Assembly (NCBI GenBank): GCA_028826165.1 | Contig: JAPDFW010000123.1 | Coordinates: forward strand, 100,776 to 164,775 | DNA: 64,000 nt | Origin: Anaeramoeba ignava | Taxonomy: Eukaryota; Metamonada; Anaeramoebidae | Direction: 5' to 3' | In this document: positions 1-12,200 of the stretch, piece after piece | How positions within the stretch are numbered: the first letter of the stretch is position 1 | How the letters are laid out: every line of letters begins with the position of its first letter | Program-made: the position numbers and the translations under genes | Notes under the pieces: model-generated | What the model saw: the letters and a program-made list of their open reading frames with translations, nothing else | What the model was told of the DNA's origin: nothing | Databases searched by the model: none

Positions 1-2607
1 TCCATATTCCTGCATAAATAACAACTCCATAAACCCATTTTGTATTTTGAAGGGATGATCCCTTTTGTTTTTGAAAAAAATTAAATTTGAATTCAATTAA
101 ATCAAATTAAATATAAATTTTTACTCGAAGTAACACTTGATTTTGATCTAATGCTATTGGATTTTCCCAACTATCTAATTGAATAGATCCTTCAAATAAA
201 TAAATATGTTCATTTGGTTCTTCACATTTAATTTTTCCTGATAAATTTTGAAAAGATTCTAATGAAGTAAAATCGGAAGTTTCTTGGATAGCATATCTTT
301 CTTTATAATTTGATTCTCTTTATAAATAATTTAATAAATAATTTTATAAATAATTTAATTAATAATTTAATAAATAATTTTATATTTAATTTAATAAATA
401 ATTTAATAAATAATTTTATAAATAATTTAATAAATAATTTTATAATTAATTTAATAAATAATTTAATAAATAATTTTATATTTAATTTTATAAATAATTT
501 TATATTTAATTTTATAATTAATTTTATATTTAATTTTATATTTAATTTTATAATTAATTTTATAAATAATTTTATAATTAATTTAATAAATAATTTAATA
601 AATAATTTAATAAATAATTTTATAAATAATTTTATAAATAATTTTAATTTAATTTTATAAATAATTTTATAAATAATTTTATAAATAAACTTGTAAATAA
701 TTTTATATTTAATTTTATAAATAATTTTATAAATAAATTTATAATTAAAAATTACCCATCTAAATTTGAAGTTTCTATATAACAAAGATTATCATCTTCA
801 CTAGTAGATATAACAATAACATCAGCTGGAATTTCTTGTTTTTTTTCAAGAAAAATTAAATCACCCATCTTTTAAAATATTAAATATTAATATAAAATAT
901 AAAATATTAAATATTAAATATAAATAATAAATATAAAATATTAATATAAATATTAAATATAAATATTAAATATAAAATATAAATATTAAATATTAAATAT
1001 AAAATATAAATATAAAATATAAATATTAAATATTAAATATAAAATATAAAATATAAAATATTAAATATAAATATTAAATATTAAATTTTAAATATTAAAT
1101 ATTAAATATTAAATATTATATATATAAAATAAATATTAAATATTAAATTTTAAAACATTAAATATAAAATATAAAATATAAATATTAAATATTAAATATA
1201 AAATAAATATTAAATATAAAATATAAATATATAAATATAAAATATAAAATATAAAAATAATATTAAATATAAAAATATTAAAATATTAAATATTATATAT
1301 AAATATTAAAATATAAAAATATAAAAATATAAAATATAAAAAAAAAACATATAAAATATAAATATAAATATAAATATAAAATATTAAATAATAAACATAA
1401 ATATTAAAAATAAAATTAAAATATTAAATATAAAATATTAAATATTAAATATATTAAATATTAAATATTAAATATAAATATTAAATATTAAACATAAATA
1501 TTAAATATTAAAATAATAAAATATAAAACATAAAAATATAAAATATAAATATTAAATATAAAATTTAAAAAATATAAATATAAAATATTAAACATAAAAT
1601 ATTAAATATAAAATTAAATATTAAATATTAAATATAAAATATAAAAATATAAAAATATTAAAATATAAATATTAAATATTAAATTTTTAAAACATTAAAT
1701 ATAAAATTTATATATAAATATTAAATATAAATATAAAATATTAAATATTAAATTTAAAAATATAAATATTAAATATTAAATATTAAATATTAAAATATTA
1801 AATATTAAATATTTAATATTAAATATAAAATATTAAATATTTAATATAAATATTAAATATTAAATATTAAATATTAAATATTAAATATAAATATTAAATA
1901 TTAAATATTAAATATAATATATAAAATATTAAATATAAAATATTAAATATTAAATATAAAATTTAAATATTGAATATTAAATATAAAATTTTACTTGAAT
2001 TTGATCACTTCGAATTTTTTTGAATTGTTTTAATTCAGGATGGTAAATCGAATAAAGTGCAGAATTTGCCTTTTTATCTGCTTTTCTTCTTTGATAATCC
2101 TCAACTCCAGCTTTTATTGCAGAAACAGCTGATCAAAAATCAATTTATTAAAGAAAAATTTCCATTTCCAAAAAAATAAATCAATTAAAATGTAAAAATG
2201 TAAAAAATTTTATTTTAGAAAGAAAATTACCCAATACAAAAACTAATGGTGAAACTGAAGTAAAAGGAGTTAGAGGAGAAATTGGAAGAAAACTAAGTAT
2301 AGCAGCTAATAAGAAATAAAAGTTTGCAAATCGACGAAACTTGATAATGAAAAATTGTATTTTTTTTTTTTTGAATTGAAAAATTAATTCAAAAAAATTA
2401 TTTATTTTTTTTTACTTGTTCAAAAAGATTTTTTGGAATAAAATTTAGCCAATTATATCTTGTTGTTGAAATATAATTATGTGGATATTTTAATAATTTA
2501 CTAAAATTTCGATCACAAATTTGAATTGTAATTGATTTTTCAATTTCTTCGTTTAAATTTTCTTCAACTTTATCTTTTTGAATTAAATTTTTATTTAAAT
2601 CAGACAT
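1..2607 (-). CDS. P4-ATPase (phospholipid flippase), N-terminal part, cut by left edge
   Basis: Transmembrane lipid-translocating P-type ATPase of the P4 family, moving phospholipids between leaflets. Six exons join in frame: 2607-2416, 2339-2231, 2128-1995, 868-756, 317-125 and 61-1 (continuing left), giving about 268 residues. Visible P4 landmarks in order: the N-terminal ISTTRYNWLNFIPKNLFEQ motif leading into FRRFANFYFL and membrane segment 1, a PISP motif, the VLAVSAIKAGVEDYQR stretch at the end of membrane segment 2, the actuator-domain MGDLIFLEKKQEIPADVIVIS stretch, then SNLDGES and the TKWVYGVVIYAG stretch just before M3. Exon junctions restore each motif exactly, for example VL|AVSAIKAG. 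The dephosphorylation motif reads DGES where P4 enzymes usually have DGET. The phosphorylation (DKTGT) and later parts lie off the window. The start is the ATG at 2607, preceded by an A-rich leader. Two introns are repeat-filled. Confidence 0.93.
320..750. repeat. AT tandem repeat filling a P4-ATPase intron
   Basis: The intron 318-755 consists almost entirely of alternating TAAATAATTT / TATATTTAATTT units. It is flanked by a GTAATT donor and an AAAG acceptor in the minus sense. Long ORFs across it on both strands are compositional artefacts. Confidence 0.9.
870..1990. repeat. TAAATATTAAATAT-type repeat filling a P4-ATPase intron
   Basis: The 1.1-kb intron 869-1994 is an irregular array of AAATATT and AAATATAA words with almost no G or C. 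Flanking exons join in frame (SDQIQ|MGDLIF), so this is intronic and not a gene gap. Confidence 0.9.
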
Positions 2608-2704
2608 TTAAAAAACAAACAAAAAATGAAATGAAACTAAAAAAATGGGAAAAATGAAAAAATTTAAATTGAAAAATTTATTTATTTTTTTGATTATAAT
2701 TTTT

Positions 2705-3874
2705 TTAATTGTTTTTTTTGTTTTTTTTCTTTTGAAAAAGTTTATGAAAAAGTTTTCGACTTGTTTCTGGATTATCTGCAGCTTGAAACCCAGAAAAATG
2801 CTTATTAGAATTTCTATGAATATTGTTTTGAACCGTTTTATTTGATTTTTTGTTTAATATTTTTCTTTTTTTTTTGGAATTATTTTTGGAATTATTTTTT
2901 TTTGGTGAATTTTTAGGTTTTTCTAAATTTGAGTTAAAAACTTGATTTTGATTTGATTTCTCGCTTTGATTTGGAATTGCTAAATTTTGAGCACCAACTT
3001 TTTGTTGGCGAATTTTCTCTCTTTCTTTTGGAAAAGGTTTTCTTTCCTTGAAATTTTTTCTCTTTTTTTGATTTTTTTGATTTTTTTGATTTTGATTAAC
3101 TTTTTGTTCGGAATCTTGAGAATAATTTACTTTTGAGACTCTAATAGGTCTTTCTTTAAGAATCTCACCATTCAATTGCAAAGCAAAGGGGACTGATTTT
3201 CTATGTTTAAAATTGACATAAGCAAATCCTTTTCCACGACGAGTAAATTTATCTCTAACAATATGAACATAATTAATCTCTCCGCATTCTTTAAAGAAGT
3301 CTTGAATCTCCAATTCTGTTACATTATAATTCAAGTTGCCAACAAATACACAAAGTTTTTCATTATAATCCTTTTTATTTTCCTCCAAACAAACATGTAT
3401 TTTATAGCCTTCAATTTCAATCCCATTCATTTTAACTGCTTTTTTTGCTGATTCTTTATTTTCATATAATAAATAGCAATTTTGAGTCGGCGAAACTTCT
3501 TTATCAATTTCTTTTTTAATTGCTGATACTTTTTTGGGCTTGATTTTTTTATCTGGTAAAATTTCAAATGCCGTTGATCTAAATCTTATTGATTCTATTT
3601 TCCCAAATTCTTTGAATATTTTTTCCAGTTTTTTCTTTTTTATTTCAACTGGTAAATTTCCTATGAAAATTGTTCTTTGATTTATTTCTTCTTTTTCTTT
3701 TTTTGTTGGTTTTGTTCTTGTTTTTTCTTTTTTTCTGTTTTTTAATTTTTCTTCAAGATTTTTTTGATTTATTATTTTTTGTTCATTTGTTTGTTTTTCT
3801 GAAATTGTTGTTGGTTTTGAAGAGAGAATATCAAGTAATCTATTTTTTTGGTTTGAGTTTGATTCCTGATTCAT
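2705..3874 (-). CDS. RBM34/Nop12-like RNA-binding protein (two RRMs)
   Basis: Single-exon 389-aa protein. RRM1 spans about residues 67-163, with RNP2-like IFIGNL, and is expanded by a Lys-rich loop. RRM2 spans about 173-250, with VFVGNL as RNP2 and KGFAYVNF as RNP1. The N-terminus (1-66) and C-terminus (250-389) are Lys/Asn-rich, with KNQKNQK-type runs. Two adjacent RRMs, a long basic insertion in the first, and basic tails match the RBM34/Nop12 family of nucleolar proteins acting in large-subunit pre-rRNA maturation; location and role are inferred from the family. The C-terminal HFSGFQAADNPE stretch is the only non-repetitive part of the tail. It ends 97 bp upstream of the P4-ATPase start. 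Confidence 0.82.
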   Translation of the reverse strand: MNQESNSNQKNRLLDILSSKPTTISEKQTNEQKIINQKNLEEKLKNRKKEKTRTKPTKKEKEEINQRTIFIGNLPVEIKKKKLEKIFKEFGKIESIRFRSTAFEILPDKKIKPKKVSAIKKEIDKEVSPTQNCYLLYENKESAKKAVKMNGIEIEGYKIHVCLEENKKDYNEKLCVFVGNLNYNVTELEIQDFFKECGEINYVHIVRDKFTRRGKGFAYVNFKHRKSVPFALQLNGEILKERPIRVSKVNYSQDSEQKVNQNQKNQKNQKKRKNFKERKPFPKEREKIRQQKVGAQNLAIPNQSEKSNQNQVFNSNLEKPKNSPKKNNSKNNSKKKRKILNKKSNKTVQNNIHRNSNKHFSGFQAADNPETSRKLFHKLFQKKKNKKNN

Positions 3875-3875
3875 T

Positions 3876-3985
3876 TTAGAAAAAAATGAAAAAATGAAAA
3901 AATGAAAAATGAAAAAATGAAAAAAATGAAAAAATGAAAAAAATGAAAAAATGAAAAAATGAAAAAATGAAAAATGAAAAAATTT
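3876..3985 (-). promoter_or_regulatory. TTTTTCATTTTT-type upstream repeat of the RRM gene
   Basis: About ten copies of AAAAATGAAA on the plus strand, read as TTTCATTTTT in the sense of the downstream gene, directly abut its start codon. The same word precedes most other genes here, so it is a candidate core-promoter or leader element. Confidence 0.5.
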
Positions 3986-4170
3986 TTTATTGAATTTTAA
4001 TTTTAATTTTAATTTTAATTTTGATTGAATTTTAATTTTAATTTTAATTTTGAAATGAATTTTAATTTGAATTTTAATTTTAATTTTGGAATGAATTTTG
4101 AATTTTAATTTGAAATTTGAATTTTAATTTTAAATTTAATTTTTAAAATCCAATAAAAAATAGAATTTAT
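3986..4170. repeat. TTTTAA/TTTTGA low-complexity spacer
   Basis: The intergenic stretch between the RRM gene leader and the stop codon of the CfaD-like gene holds only degenerate TTTTAA and TTTTGA hexamers. No gene is seen in it. Confidence 0.8.
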
Positions 4171-7100
4171 TTAACCAAGTCGATTTAAAACAGGATAAAT
4201 CATTTCAGAAGTAACACCACAATCACCATTACGAGAAAGTCTGATAAAACCATTTTCACCCCAATCTTCTCCCCATGAAAATTTAATTAACCAATAATAT
4301 GGATTGGAATTAATATCAGAATAATATCCAGCAAGAAGAGCTGCATAATTAACAACATTTTCTTGACAATAACTTGTATCAAAAATTCCTGATTGATAAA
4401 ACATTATTTCTTGTGAACTTGCATCTAACATTACTTTTAATTTTAATTTTAATTTTGAAATTGATTTTAATTATGATTTTGATTTTGATTTTAATTTTGA
4501 TTTTAAATTTTGATTTTAATTTTGGATTTTAATTTTGATTTTAATTTAGATTTTAATTTTGATTTTGAATTTAATTTTGATTTTAATTTTATTTTGATTT
4601 TTAATTTTTTTTTTTGATTTTAATTTTTGATTTTAATTTTAATTTTAATTTTAATTTTAATTTTAATTTTAATTTTTTAATTTTAATTTTGATTTTAATT
4701 TTAATTTTAATTTTAATTTTAATTTTAATTTTAATTTTAATTTTAATTTTGATTTTAATTTTGATTTTAATTTTGATTTTAATTTTAAATTTTAATTTTA
4801 ATTTTGATTTTAATTTTGATTTTAATTTTAATTTTAATTTTAATTTTAATTTTAGTTTTTTTTAATTTTGATTTTTAATTTTAAATTTTTTTGAATTTTG
4901 ATTTTAATTTTGATTTTAATTTTGATTTTAATTTTAATTTTGATTTTAATTTAAATTTTAATTTTTGATTTTGATTTTAATTTTAATTTTAATTTTAATT
5001 TTAATTTTGATTTTAATTTTGATTTTAATTTTGATTTTTATACTGGACAAAGGTCCAAAAAACCATAAAGCATATTCTGCTTGAGAAGGATCAATTTGAG
5101 TTGAATAATTAATAGAAGCTTGCATTATATCATCAGTATAAGCACAATAGCTTTATTAATAAATGAATAAATTAATGAATAAATGAATAAATAAATAAAT
5201 GAATAAATTTTCAGTTTTTTGAATAAACTACGCTGAAAATCCAAGAAAAGGATAAATTGAATCAAGAGCAATTCCACCAGCACTTATCATATCCTTAAAA
5301 GCTTGTGAAGTTGAACCACCATGACATCCACTATTATTTTCTGAACAATCAATAATATCTTGAACACTAAAATTAGCCAATTCTCCTGTTGAAAAAAAAT
5401 ATTGTCCTTCAATAGCTCCTGCAACTGAAAATGCCCATGAAGCTCCACAGAATTCTTGATCTTTAACTGCAGAAATTGCTCCAAGTTCAACCCATGATAA
5501 ATTACTTGGTAATGTGTAATCTTTTATTGGTTTTTCAATCATTTTTGTTGATTGGAATTCTTTTTTTGGAATATATTCTGAATTTATTAACAAATTATTT
5601 CTGAATTCTTCATGTGTAAGATCTGCGAATTTGTTAATACCGACTTAAAGAATTGAATAATCATTTTAATTTTAATTTTAATTTTAATTTTGATTTTAAT
5701 TATAATATTAATTTTAATTTTAATTATAATATTGATTTTAATTATAATATTGATTTTAATTTTTATTATTAAATCTATACGTTTCATAGTTTCATGATTT
5801 TTGTTAAAATTTTCGATAAATTCTGAATTTGAATTAAAAATTGTTTCTCTTTGTTTTAATTCAGTGATATTTTCATATTTTTTGGAATATTTTTGAAGAT
5901 AACCATGAAATTTATGGTTGAACCTTTGTTTATTTTCACTAGGAAATAAACTTCTCAAAAAATTTGAATTTATACCAAAAGTATATTCAGCTAAATTAAT
6001 TAATAAATAAATAAATAAATAAAGAATATTATAAATATAAATATTATAAATATAAATATTATAAATATAAATATTATAAATATAAATATTATAAATATAA
6101 ATATTATAAATATAAATATTTTAAATATAAATATTATAAATATAAATATTATGAATATAAATATTTTGAATATAAATATTATAAATATAAATATTTTAAA
6201 TATAAATATTTTAAATATAAATATTTTAAATATAAATATTTTAAATATAAATATTATAAATATAAATATTATAAATATAAATATTATAAATATAAATATT
6301 ATAAATATAAATATTATAAATATAAATATTTTAAATATAAATATTATAAATATAAAATTATAAATATAAATATTTTTGAATATAAATATTATAAATATAA
6401 ATATTATAAATATAAAATATTATAAAATATAAATATTATAAATATAAATAAATAAATATAAATATTTTTAAATATAAATATTTTAAATATAAATATTTGA
6501 AATATAAATATTTTGAATATAAATATAAATATGAATATTAAAATATAAATATTTTAAATATAAATAATATAAAATATAAAAATAAATATTTTGAATATAA
6601 ATTTTATTATAAAAAATATTATAAATATAAATATTTTGAATATAAATATTATAAAATATAAAATATTTTTAAATATAAATATTTTAAATATAAATATTTT
6701 AATATAAAATTATAAATATAAATATTATAAATATAAATATTATAAATATAAATATTTTGAATTAAATAAATATAAATATTATAAAAATATTATAAATATA
6801 AATATTTTAAATATAAATATTATAAATATAAATATTATAAATATAAATATTTTAAATATAAATATTATAAATATAAATATTTTAAATATAAATAAATAAA
6901 TAATATTTTAAATATAAATATTTTAAATATAAATATTTTATAAAAGGAAATGAATAAATCAAAGATCACAATTTTGAGTTTGAGAAAAATTCGTTGAACA
7001 AGTTGGTGGAACTACAAAAAGAGAACTATTTACATCTGTAACATAAGAAAAGTAATCAAGACTTTTTGAAAAAAATAAAAATTTAGATTAAAATGATATT

Positions 7101-8664
7101 TTCAAATCAAATCAAATCAAAAATATTTTAAAAATACGTCCAATCTCCATAATGAGAATTATTAAAAATATTAATTGAAGAATATTGAAAACGAATTGGT
7201 TGTTGTTTATCAATATCATAGAAGAAATAATATTCTTCTTTAATATTCTCTACAGTTTCTGAGTAATAATAAATATCAGCACGTAATCCACGAACAACAC
7301 TTTTTCCAGTTTTTTGAAACTTTTCCAGATTAGGTAAAACATCAACTATTTTAAGTGGAGTGTCACTTGAATAATTTGTACAAACTGGATTGCTGTCTTT
7401 TAAATAAACATCATAAACTACTGTATTCAAAAAAACTTCAGTTTCAAGTCCTGTATAAAAATTAATTTTTTGTAAATTTGCTGTTATATTGGTATCAATT
7501 GTTATTGGAATATGAGTTGCAATAGTTGGAGCATGAAGAACAATATCTGTATGATACTATTTTAATATTAATATTAATATTAATATTAATTATATTTTTA
7601 ATTTTAATTTTAATTTTGATTTTAATTTTAATTTTAATTTTAATTTTTATTTTAATTTTAATTTTAATTTTAATTATATTTTTAATATTAATTTTAATTT
7701 TAATTTTAATTATATTTTTAATTTTAGTTATAATTTTAATTTTAATTTTAATTTTAATTTTAATTTTAATTTTAATTTTAATTTTAATTTTAATTTTAAT
7801 TTTGATTTTAATTTTAATTTTAATTTTTAATTTTAATTTATTAATTTTAATTTTAATTTTGAATTTAAATTTAATTTTAATTTTGATTTTAATTTTAATT
7901 ATATTTTTAATTTTAATTTTAATAATTATGATTATAATATTGATTTTAATTTTAATTTTAATTTTAATTTTAATTTAAATTTAAATTTTAATTTTAAATT
8001 TTTAATTTAATATTAATTTTAATTTTAATTTTAAATTTTAATTTTTAATTTTAATTTTAATTTTTAATTTTTATAAATGAATTTTGATTTTAATATTAAT
8101 TTTAATTTTAATTTTAATTTTAATTTTAATTTTAATTTTAATTTTAATTTTAATTTTTTGATTTTTAATAATTTAATTATAATTTTAATTTTAATTTTAA
8201 TTTTAATTTTAATTTCAATTTTAATTTTGAATTTTTTTTTTTAAATTTAAATTTTTTTTAATTTTAATATTAATTTTAATATTAATTTATTTTAATTTTA
8301 ATTTTAATTTTAATTTAAATTTTAAATTTTAATTTTAATTATATTTTTAATATTAATTTTAATATTAATTTTAATTTTAATTTTAATTTTAATTTTAATA
8401 TTAATTTTAATTATTAATTTTAATTTTAATTTTAATATTAATTTTAATTTTAATTTTAATTTTAATTTTGATTTTAATTTAAATTTTAATTATGAATTTT
8501 AATTTTAATTTTAATTTTAATTTAAATTTTAATTGTTGTAATTCAATTTTTACAACTTCACTCCATTGAAAAGAATTTAAAATAAAAAAGAAAAAACAAA
8601 TTAAAGAAAGAAAAAGAAAAATGAAAAAAAAATTTTGCTTTTTTTTTATTATAAATTTTTTCAT
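4171..8664 (-). CDS. CfaD-like papain-family (C1A) homologue, catalytic triad lost
   Basis: Seven exons join without a frame break: 8664-8554, 7556-7138, 7061-6970, 5990-5781, 5643-5232, 5150-5044 and 4433-4171, giving 537 aa. Order: a basic start then a hydrophobic signal peptide or anchor (residues 1-32); a CfaD-type N-terminal domain with VRGLRADIYYYS and NNSHYGDW; an I29 inhibitor prodomain ending LGINKFADLTHEEF; and a papain fold with DQEFCGASWAF, a GCHGG disulfide loop and YWLIKFSWGEDWGENGF. Size and architecture match Dictyostelium counting-factor-associated protein D. The catalytic Cys is Ser (codon 5438-5440), the His is Tyr (4345-4347) and the Asn is Phe (4279-4281), while the oxyanion Gln (DQE) is kept. 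A binding rather than cleaving role is inferred, probably secretory or lysosomal. I chose the second ATG (8664) because the leader then starts at the basic n-region; an upstream ATG at 8715 would add 17 residues. Confidence 0.9.
4436..5040. repeat. TTTTAA/TTTTGA hexamer array in last CfaD-like intron
   Basis: The intron 4434-5043 is a hexamer array with interspersed TTTTGA units. Splicing restores GPLS|IMLDAS, the expected papain sequence. Confidence 0.9.
5646..5775. repeat. AT repeat in CfaD-like intron 4
   Basis: Short intron (5644-5780) of TTTTAATTATAATATTGA-type words; the flanking exons restore MK|LGINKFADLT. Confidence 0.8.
5995..6950. repeat. ATAAATATT 12-bp tandem repeat in CfaD-like intron 3
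   Basis: Intron 5991-6969 is a nearly perfect array of 12-bp units TATAAATATTAT / TATAAATATTTT for the first 350 bp, degenerating rightwards. The donor is GTGATC, which differs from the GTAAAA/GTATNN donors elsewhere, but the phase fits. Confidence 0.88.
7557..8545. repeat. TTTTAA array in first CfaD-like intron
   Basis: Almost 1 kb of TTTTAA hexamers with TTTTGA, TATTAA and TTATAA variants separates the signal-peptide exon from the CfaD domain. Long ORFs on either strand are repeat artefacts. Confidence 0.88.
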
Positions 8665-8719
8665 TTTTTTTTTTTCAAATTTCTCTTTTTCATTTTTTGA
8701 ATAAATAAATAACATAAAA
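8625..8719. promoter_or_regulatory. Compact divergent promoter region
   Basis: The interval between the two divergent starts (8664 minus, 8720 plus) holds two TTTTTCATTTTT-like words in the plus sense and AATAAATAAATAAC just before the plus start. If both start choices are right, the 5' leaders must overlap or be very short. Confidence 0.45.
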
Positions 8720-9013
8720 ATGAGTGAAGCTTTACCAGATCATGATTTTTCAGAACTTTTAGAAAGAGTTAAATGGCATACAAGTGATAAAGATAGAATC
8801 CGACTTATTAAAGCAACAACAAATGAATCTAAATTCACTTCAAAACAAGTTTTACAACTTTTACAATCTCTTTCTTTTGAAACTGCAAAAATTGAAGCAG
8901 GTGTTCTTCTTTATAATCATGTTGTTGATCCAGAAAATTATGCAAAAGAAGCAATTGATCCTTTACGTTATAAAGATGAAAAAGAAAAAATTAAGAAAGC
9001 ATTGAATCTTTAA
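8720..9013 (+). CDS. DUF4476-domain small protein
   Basis: Intronless 97-aa protein. It matches the DUF4476 pattern by eye: a helix beginning DFSELLERVK, the FTSKQVLQLLQSLSF core, then KIEAGVLLYNHVVDPENY, ending in a Lys-rich helix. The family usually occurs as one or more copies of this helical unit, so this is a minimal one-unit protein. Biochemical function is unknown. No signal peptide or membrane segment is present. It is divergent from the CfaD-like gene, with only 55 bp between their chosen start codons. TTTTTCATTTTT words lie just upstream of the ATG. The sequence is of normal complexity compared with its surroundings, supporting a real gene. Confidence 0.8.
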   Translation: MSEALPDHDFSELLERVKWHTSDKDRIRLIKATTNESKFTSKQVLQLLQSLSFETAKIEAGVLLYNHVVDPENYAKEAIDPLRYKDEKEKIKKALNL

Positions 9014-9269
9014 ATTAAAATTCATTTCGAAATTAAAATTAATAATTAAATTAAAATTCATTTCGAAATTAAAATCAAAATTTAAATCAAAATCAAAATT
9101 AAAATCAAAATTAAAATCAAAATTAAAATTCATTTTGAAACCAAAATTAAAATTGGTTTTTGAAATTAAAATTAAAATTAAAATTAAATTTTCATTTTCA
9201 TTTTAATTTTTGTTTTGTTTTGTTTTCTTAATAAATATTATTGTTTTTTTTTTTGTAAATTCATTCCAA
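9014..9269. repeat. Tail-to-tail spacer with AAATTAAAATC-type repeats
   Basis: Between the DUF4476 stop and the ankyrin-gene stop are repeated AAATTAAAAT, AAATCAAAAT and CATTTCGAAATT words. I see no gene here. Confidence 0.75.
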
Positions 9270-12200
9270 TCAAAAATCAGAAGAAAAAGGAAGTAATAAT
9301 TCAGACATTTCATGATTTTCCAAATCCAAAGAAATATCCAAAGGAGACTTATTATAAATATTTGTTTTGTTAACAATATTCAACAAATGAGGAAAATCAA
9401 GTAAAAATTGCAAAAGTTTTGGAGAATCACTTTGAACGACAAAATGAAAAATATTATTTTTTTCATTATCCAAACAAAGCAAGTCTGCACCAGCCTGAAT
9501 CAAGAACATAACGGCATCAATTGCACCACTCATAGCAGCAGCAAGGATAGGGGTCACACCAGCAGAATCTGAAATATTGATGTTGGCATTAAAATCAAGA
9601 AACAAAGCGATTGAACGAACATCGTTGTTGCACGCAGCGTCATGGAGAGGAGTAGAAAGGAGCTTGTCGCGGCAATTAACATCGGCATTATTATGAAGGA
9701 GAATTTGGGCCGACTCAAAAGACCGAGTGGCGGAACAACAATGGAGAGGAAAGTGACCCAAGTTGTCAGGAAGTTGGAGACATTGGGAATTTTTAAAAAG
9801 AAGTTCAATGCACTTGGCCTCGTTATTAAGCGCGGCCAGATGCAGCGGTGTTTGCTCGCTAATGTCCTTGAGCGAGGGTTCCGCTCCTGATTTAAGTAGT
9901 TTTGTGAGGAATAAATCGTTCCCCTTTTCGCAGCAATGCATGATTGCCGTTTTTTTCTCGTAGTCGCGCATATTGAGCATCGATTTAAATGTTGATTGTG
10001 TGTGGTCGTCAAGCTCAAGAAAAGTGCTCAACTTGGTTTTCGTGCTCTCGCTTAGACTGTTTGTTGGGGTCGGCGAGAAATTGTTGAGATCCAAAACTTC
10101 GACTTTCAGTTGCGAAATTTCCGCACATCGAGTTCGAAGGGAATTTAGGATGAAATCAATAACATCGCTTGATTTTGTGTTTGCCATTGTGTGCAGAATG
10201 GAGCATCCCGTATAATTGCATTGAAGTATATTAGCTCCATTTTCCACAAGTGTTTGAATTGCGCCCATCATCTCTGCTTCCACAGCAACAAACAGCGGCG
10301 TTCTTCCTGTGAAATCGAACGCATCAATCTCAGCGCCAAAGGAAAGAACCTTCTCAACTGACTTCACACACCCTCCATGTCCAGCCCAATGAAGAGCCGT
10401 CCATCCTTCTGATGATCTTGCCTGGAAATTTGCTCCATATTGCACAAGTAGTTCGATTACCTCAAGGTTCCCAATATATGCTGCCTCGTGAACTGCAGTA
10501 ACTCCATCTTGATCTGTTATGTCCATGTTGTATTTCGACCGATTCTTGTGAATAATCTCCATGATTTTCGTTGCAATTTCAATTTTGTATTCTGAAACTG
10601 CCCAATGTAAAGATGTTGCTTTCTCATTATCCGAGTTGAGCAGCTGTGCTCCATGTCGCAGGAGCAATAGAAACGCTTCCATCTGGTTGTATATTGTGCA
10701 GATTATCAACGCAGTTTTCCCGCGGATGTCTTTTGCTTCGATGTTTGCTCCCGCTTCAAGAAGTAAATCAATGATTTCTAAATTTCCGTTAGAACATGCA
10801 TCATGAAGTGGTGTGAATCCTACTTGATCGCTTGTATTAACTAATATGTTTTTTTGTTCTAGAAGCAGTTTTACACACTCTATTTTGCCGTTGTATGATG
10901 CATCGTTGAGAGGTGTTGATAAAGAGAAATCAACTGAGTTTGGGTTTGCTCCATTTTTGAGAAGAACATTCATACATTCGACACTTTTATAAATAATTAA
11001 TTTATAAATATTTAATTTATAAATATTTGATTTGATTTATAAATAATTAAATTTATAAATATTTGATTTAATTTAATTTAATTTAATTTATAAATATTTT
11101 GATTTGATTTAATTTATAAATATTTGAATTGATTTAATTTATAAATAATTGATTTGATTTAATTTATAAATAATTAATTTAATTTAATTTATAAATAATT
11201 GATTTAATTTAATTTATAAATAATTGATTTAATTTAATTTATAAATAAATAATTGATTTAATTTAATTTAATTTAATTTATAAATAAATAATTGATTTAA
11301 TTTAATTTATAAATAATTAATTTAATTTATAAATATTTAATTTAATTTATAAATAATTGATTTAATTTTTAATTTAATTTAATTTATAAATATTTAATTT
11401 AATTTAATTTATAAATAACTGATTTATAAATATTTAATTTGATTTAATTTATAAATATTTAATTTGATTTAATTTGATTTATAAATATTTAATTTAATTT
11501 ATAAATAATTGATTTAATTTATAAATATTTGAATTGATTTAATTTATAAATAATTAATTTAATTTATAAGTATTTGATTTAATTTAATTTAATTTAATTT
11601 GATTTATAAATAATTGATTTAATTTATAAATATTTGATTTAATTTATAAATAATTGATTTAATTTAATTTATAAATAATTGATTTAATTTAATTTATATA
11701 AATATTTAATTTAATTTGATTTGATTTATAAATATTTGATTTAATTTAATTTATAAATAATTGATTTAATTTAATTTAATTTGATTTATAAATAATTGAT
11801 TTAATTTAATTTATAAATAATTGATTTAATTTAATTTAATTTATAAATATTTGATTTGATTTATAAATAATTAATTTGATTTAATTTAATTTAATTTATA
11901 AATAATTGATTTAATTTATAAATATTTGATTTGATTTAATTTATAAATATTTAATTTATAGATATTTAATTTAATTTGATTTATAAATAATTTAATTTAT
12001 AAATATTTAATTTATAAATATTTGAATTGATTTAATTTATAAATAATTGATTTATAAATATTTAATTTAATTTGATTTATAAATATTTAATTTAATTTAA
12101 TTTAATTTATAAATAATTGATTTGATTTATAAATATTTAATTTGATTTATAAATAATTAATTTAATTTATAAATAATTGATTTAATTTAATTTATAAATA

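Noticed and set aside
303-785. 160-aa and 116-aa ORFs of IYKIIYK / INNLINN type on both strands
   Set aside because: They are translations of a TAAATAATTT array inside a P4-ATPase intron whose flanking exons join in frame.
6151-6363. 70-aa NINIIN ORF on the plus strand
   Set aside because: 12-bp ATAAATATT array in the CfaD-like intron.
9642-10806. Plus-strand ORFs opposite the ankyrin exon
   Set aside because: Shadows of the GC-rich ankyrin exon with no independent features.
9600-10960. Horizontal transfer of the GC-rich ankyrin segment
   Set aside because: The repeats continue the same ankyrin pattern as the AT-rich exons, and a similar GC rise occurs in the unrelated BEACH exon, so a compositional process is more likely.
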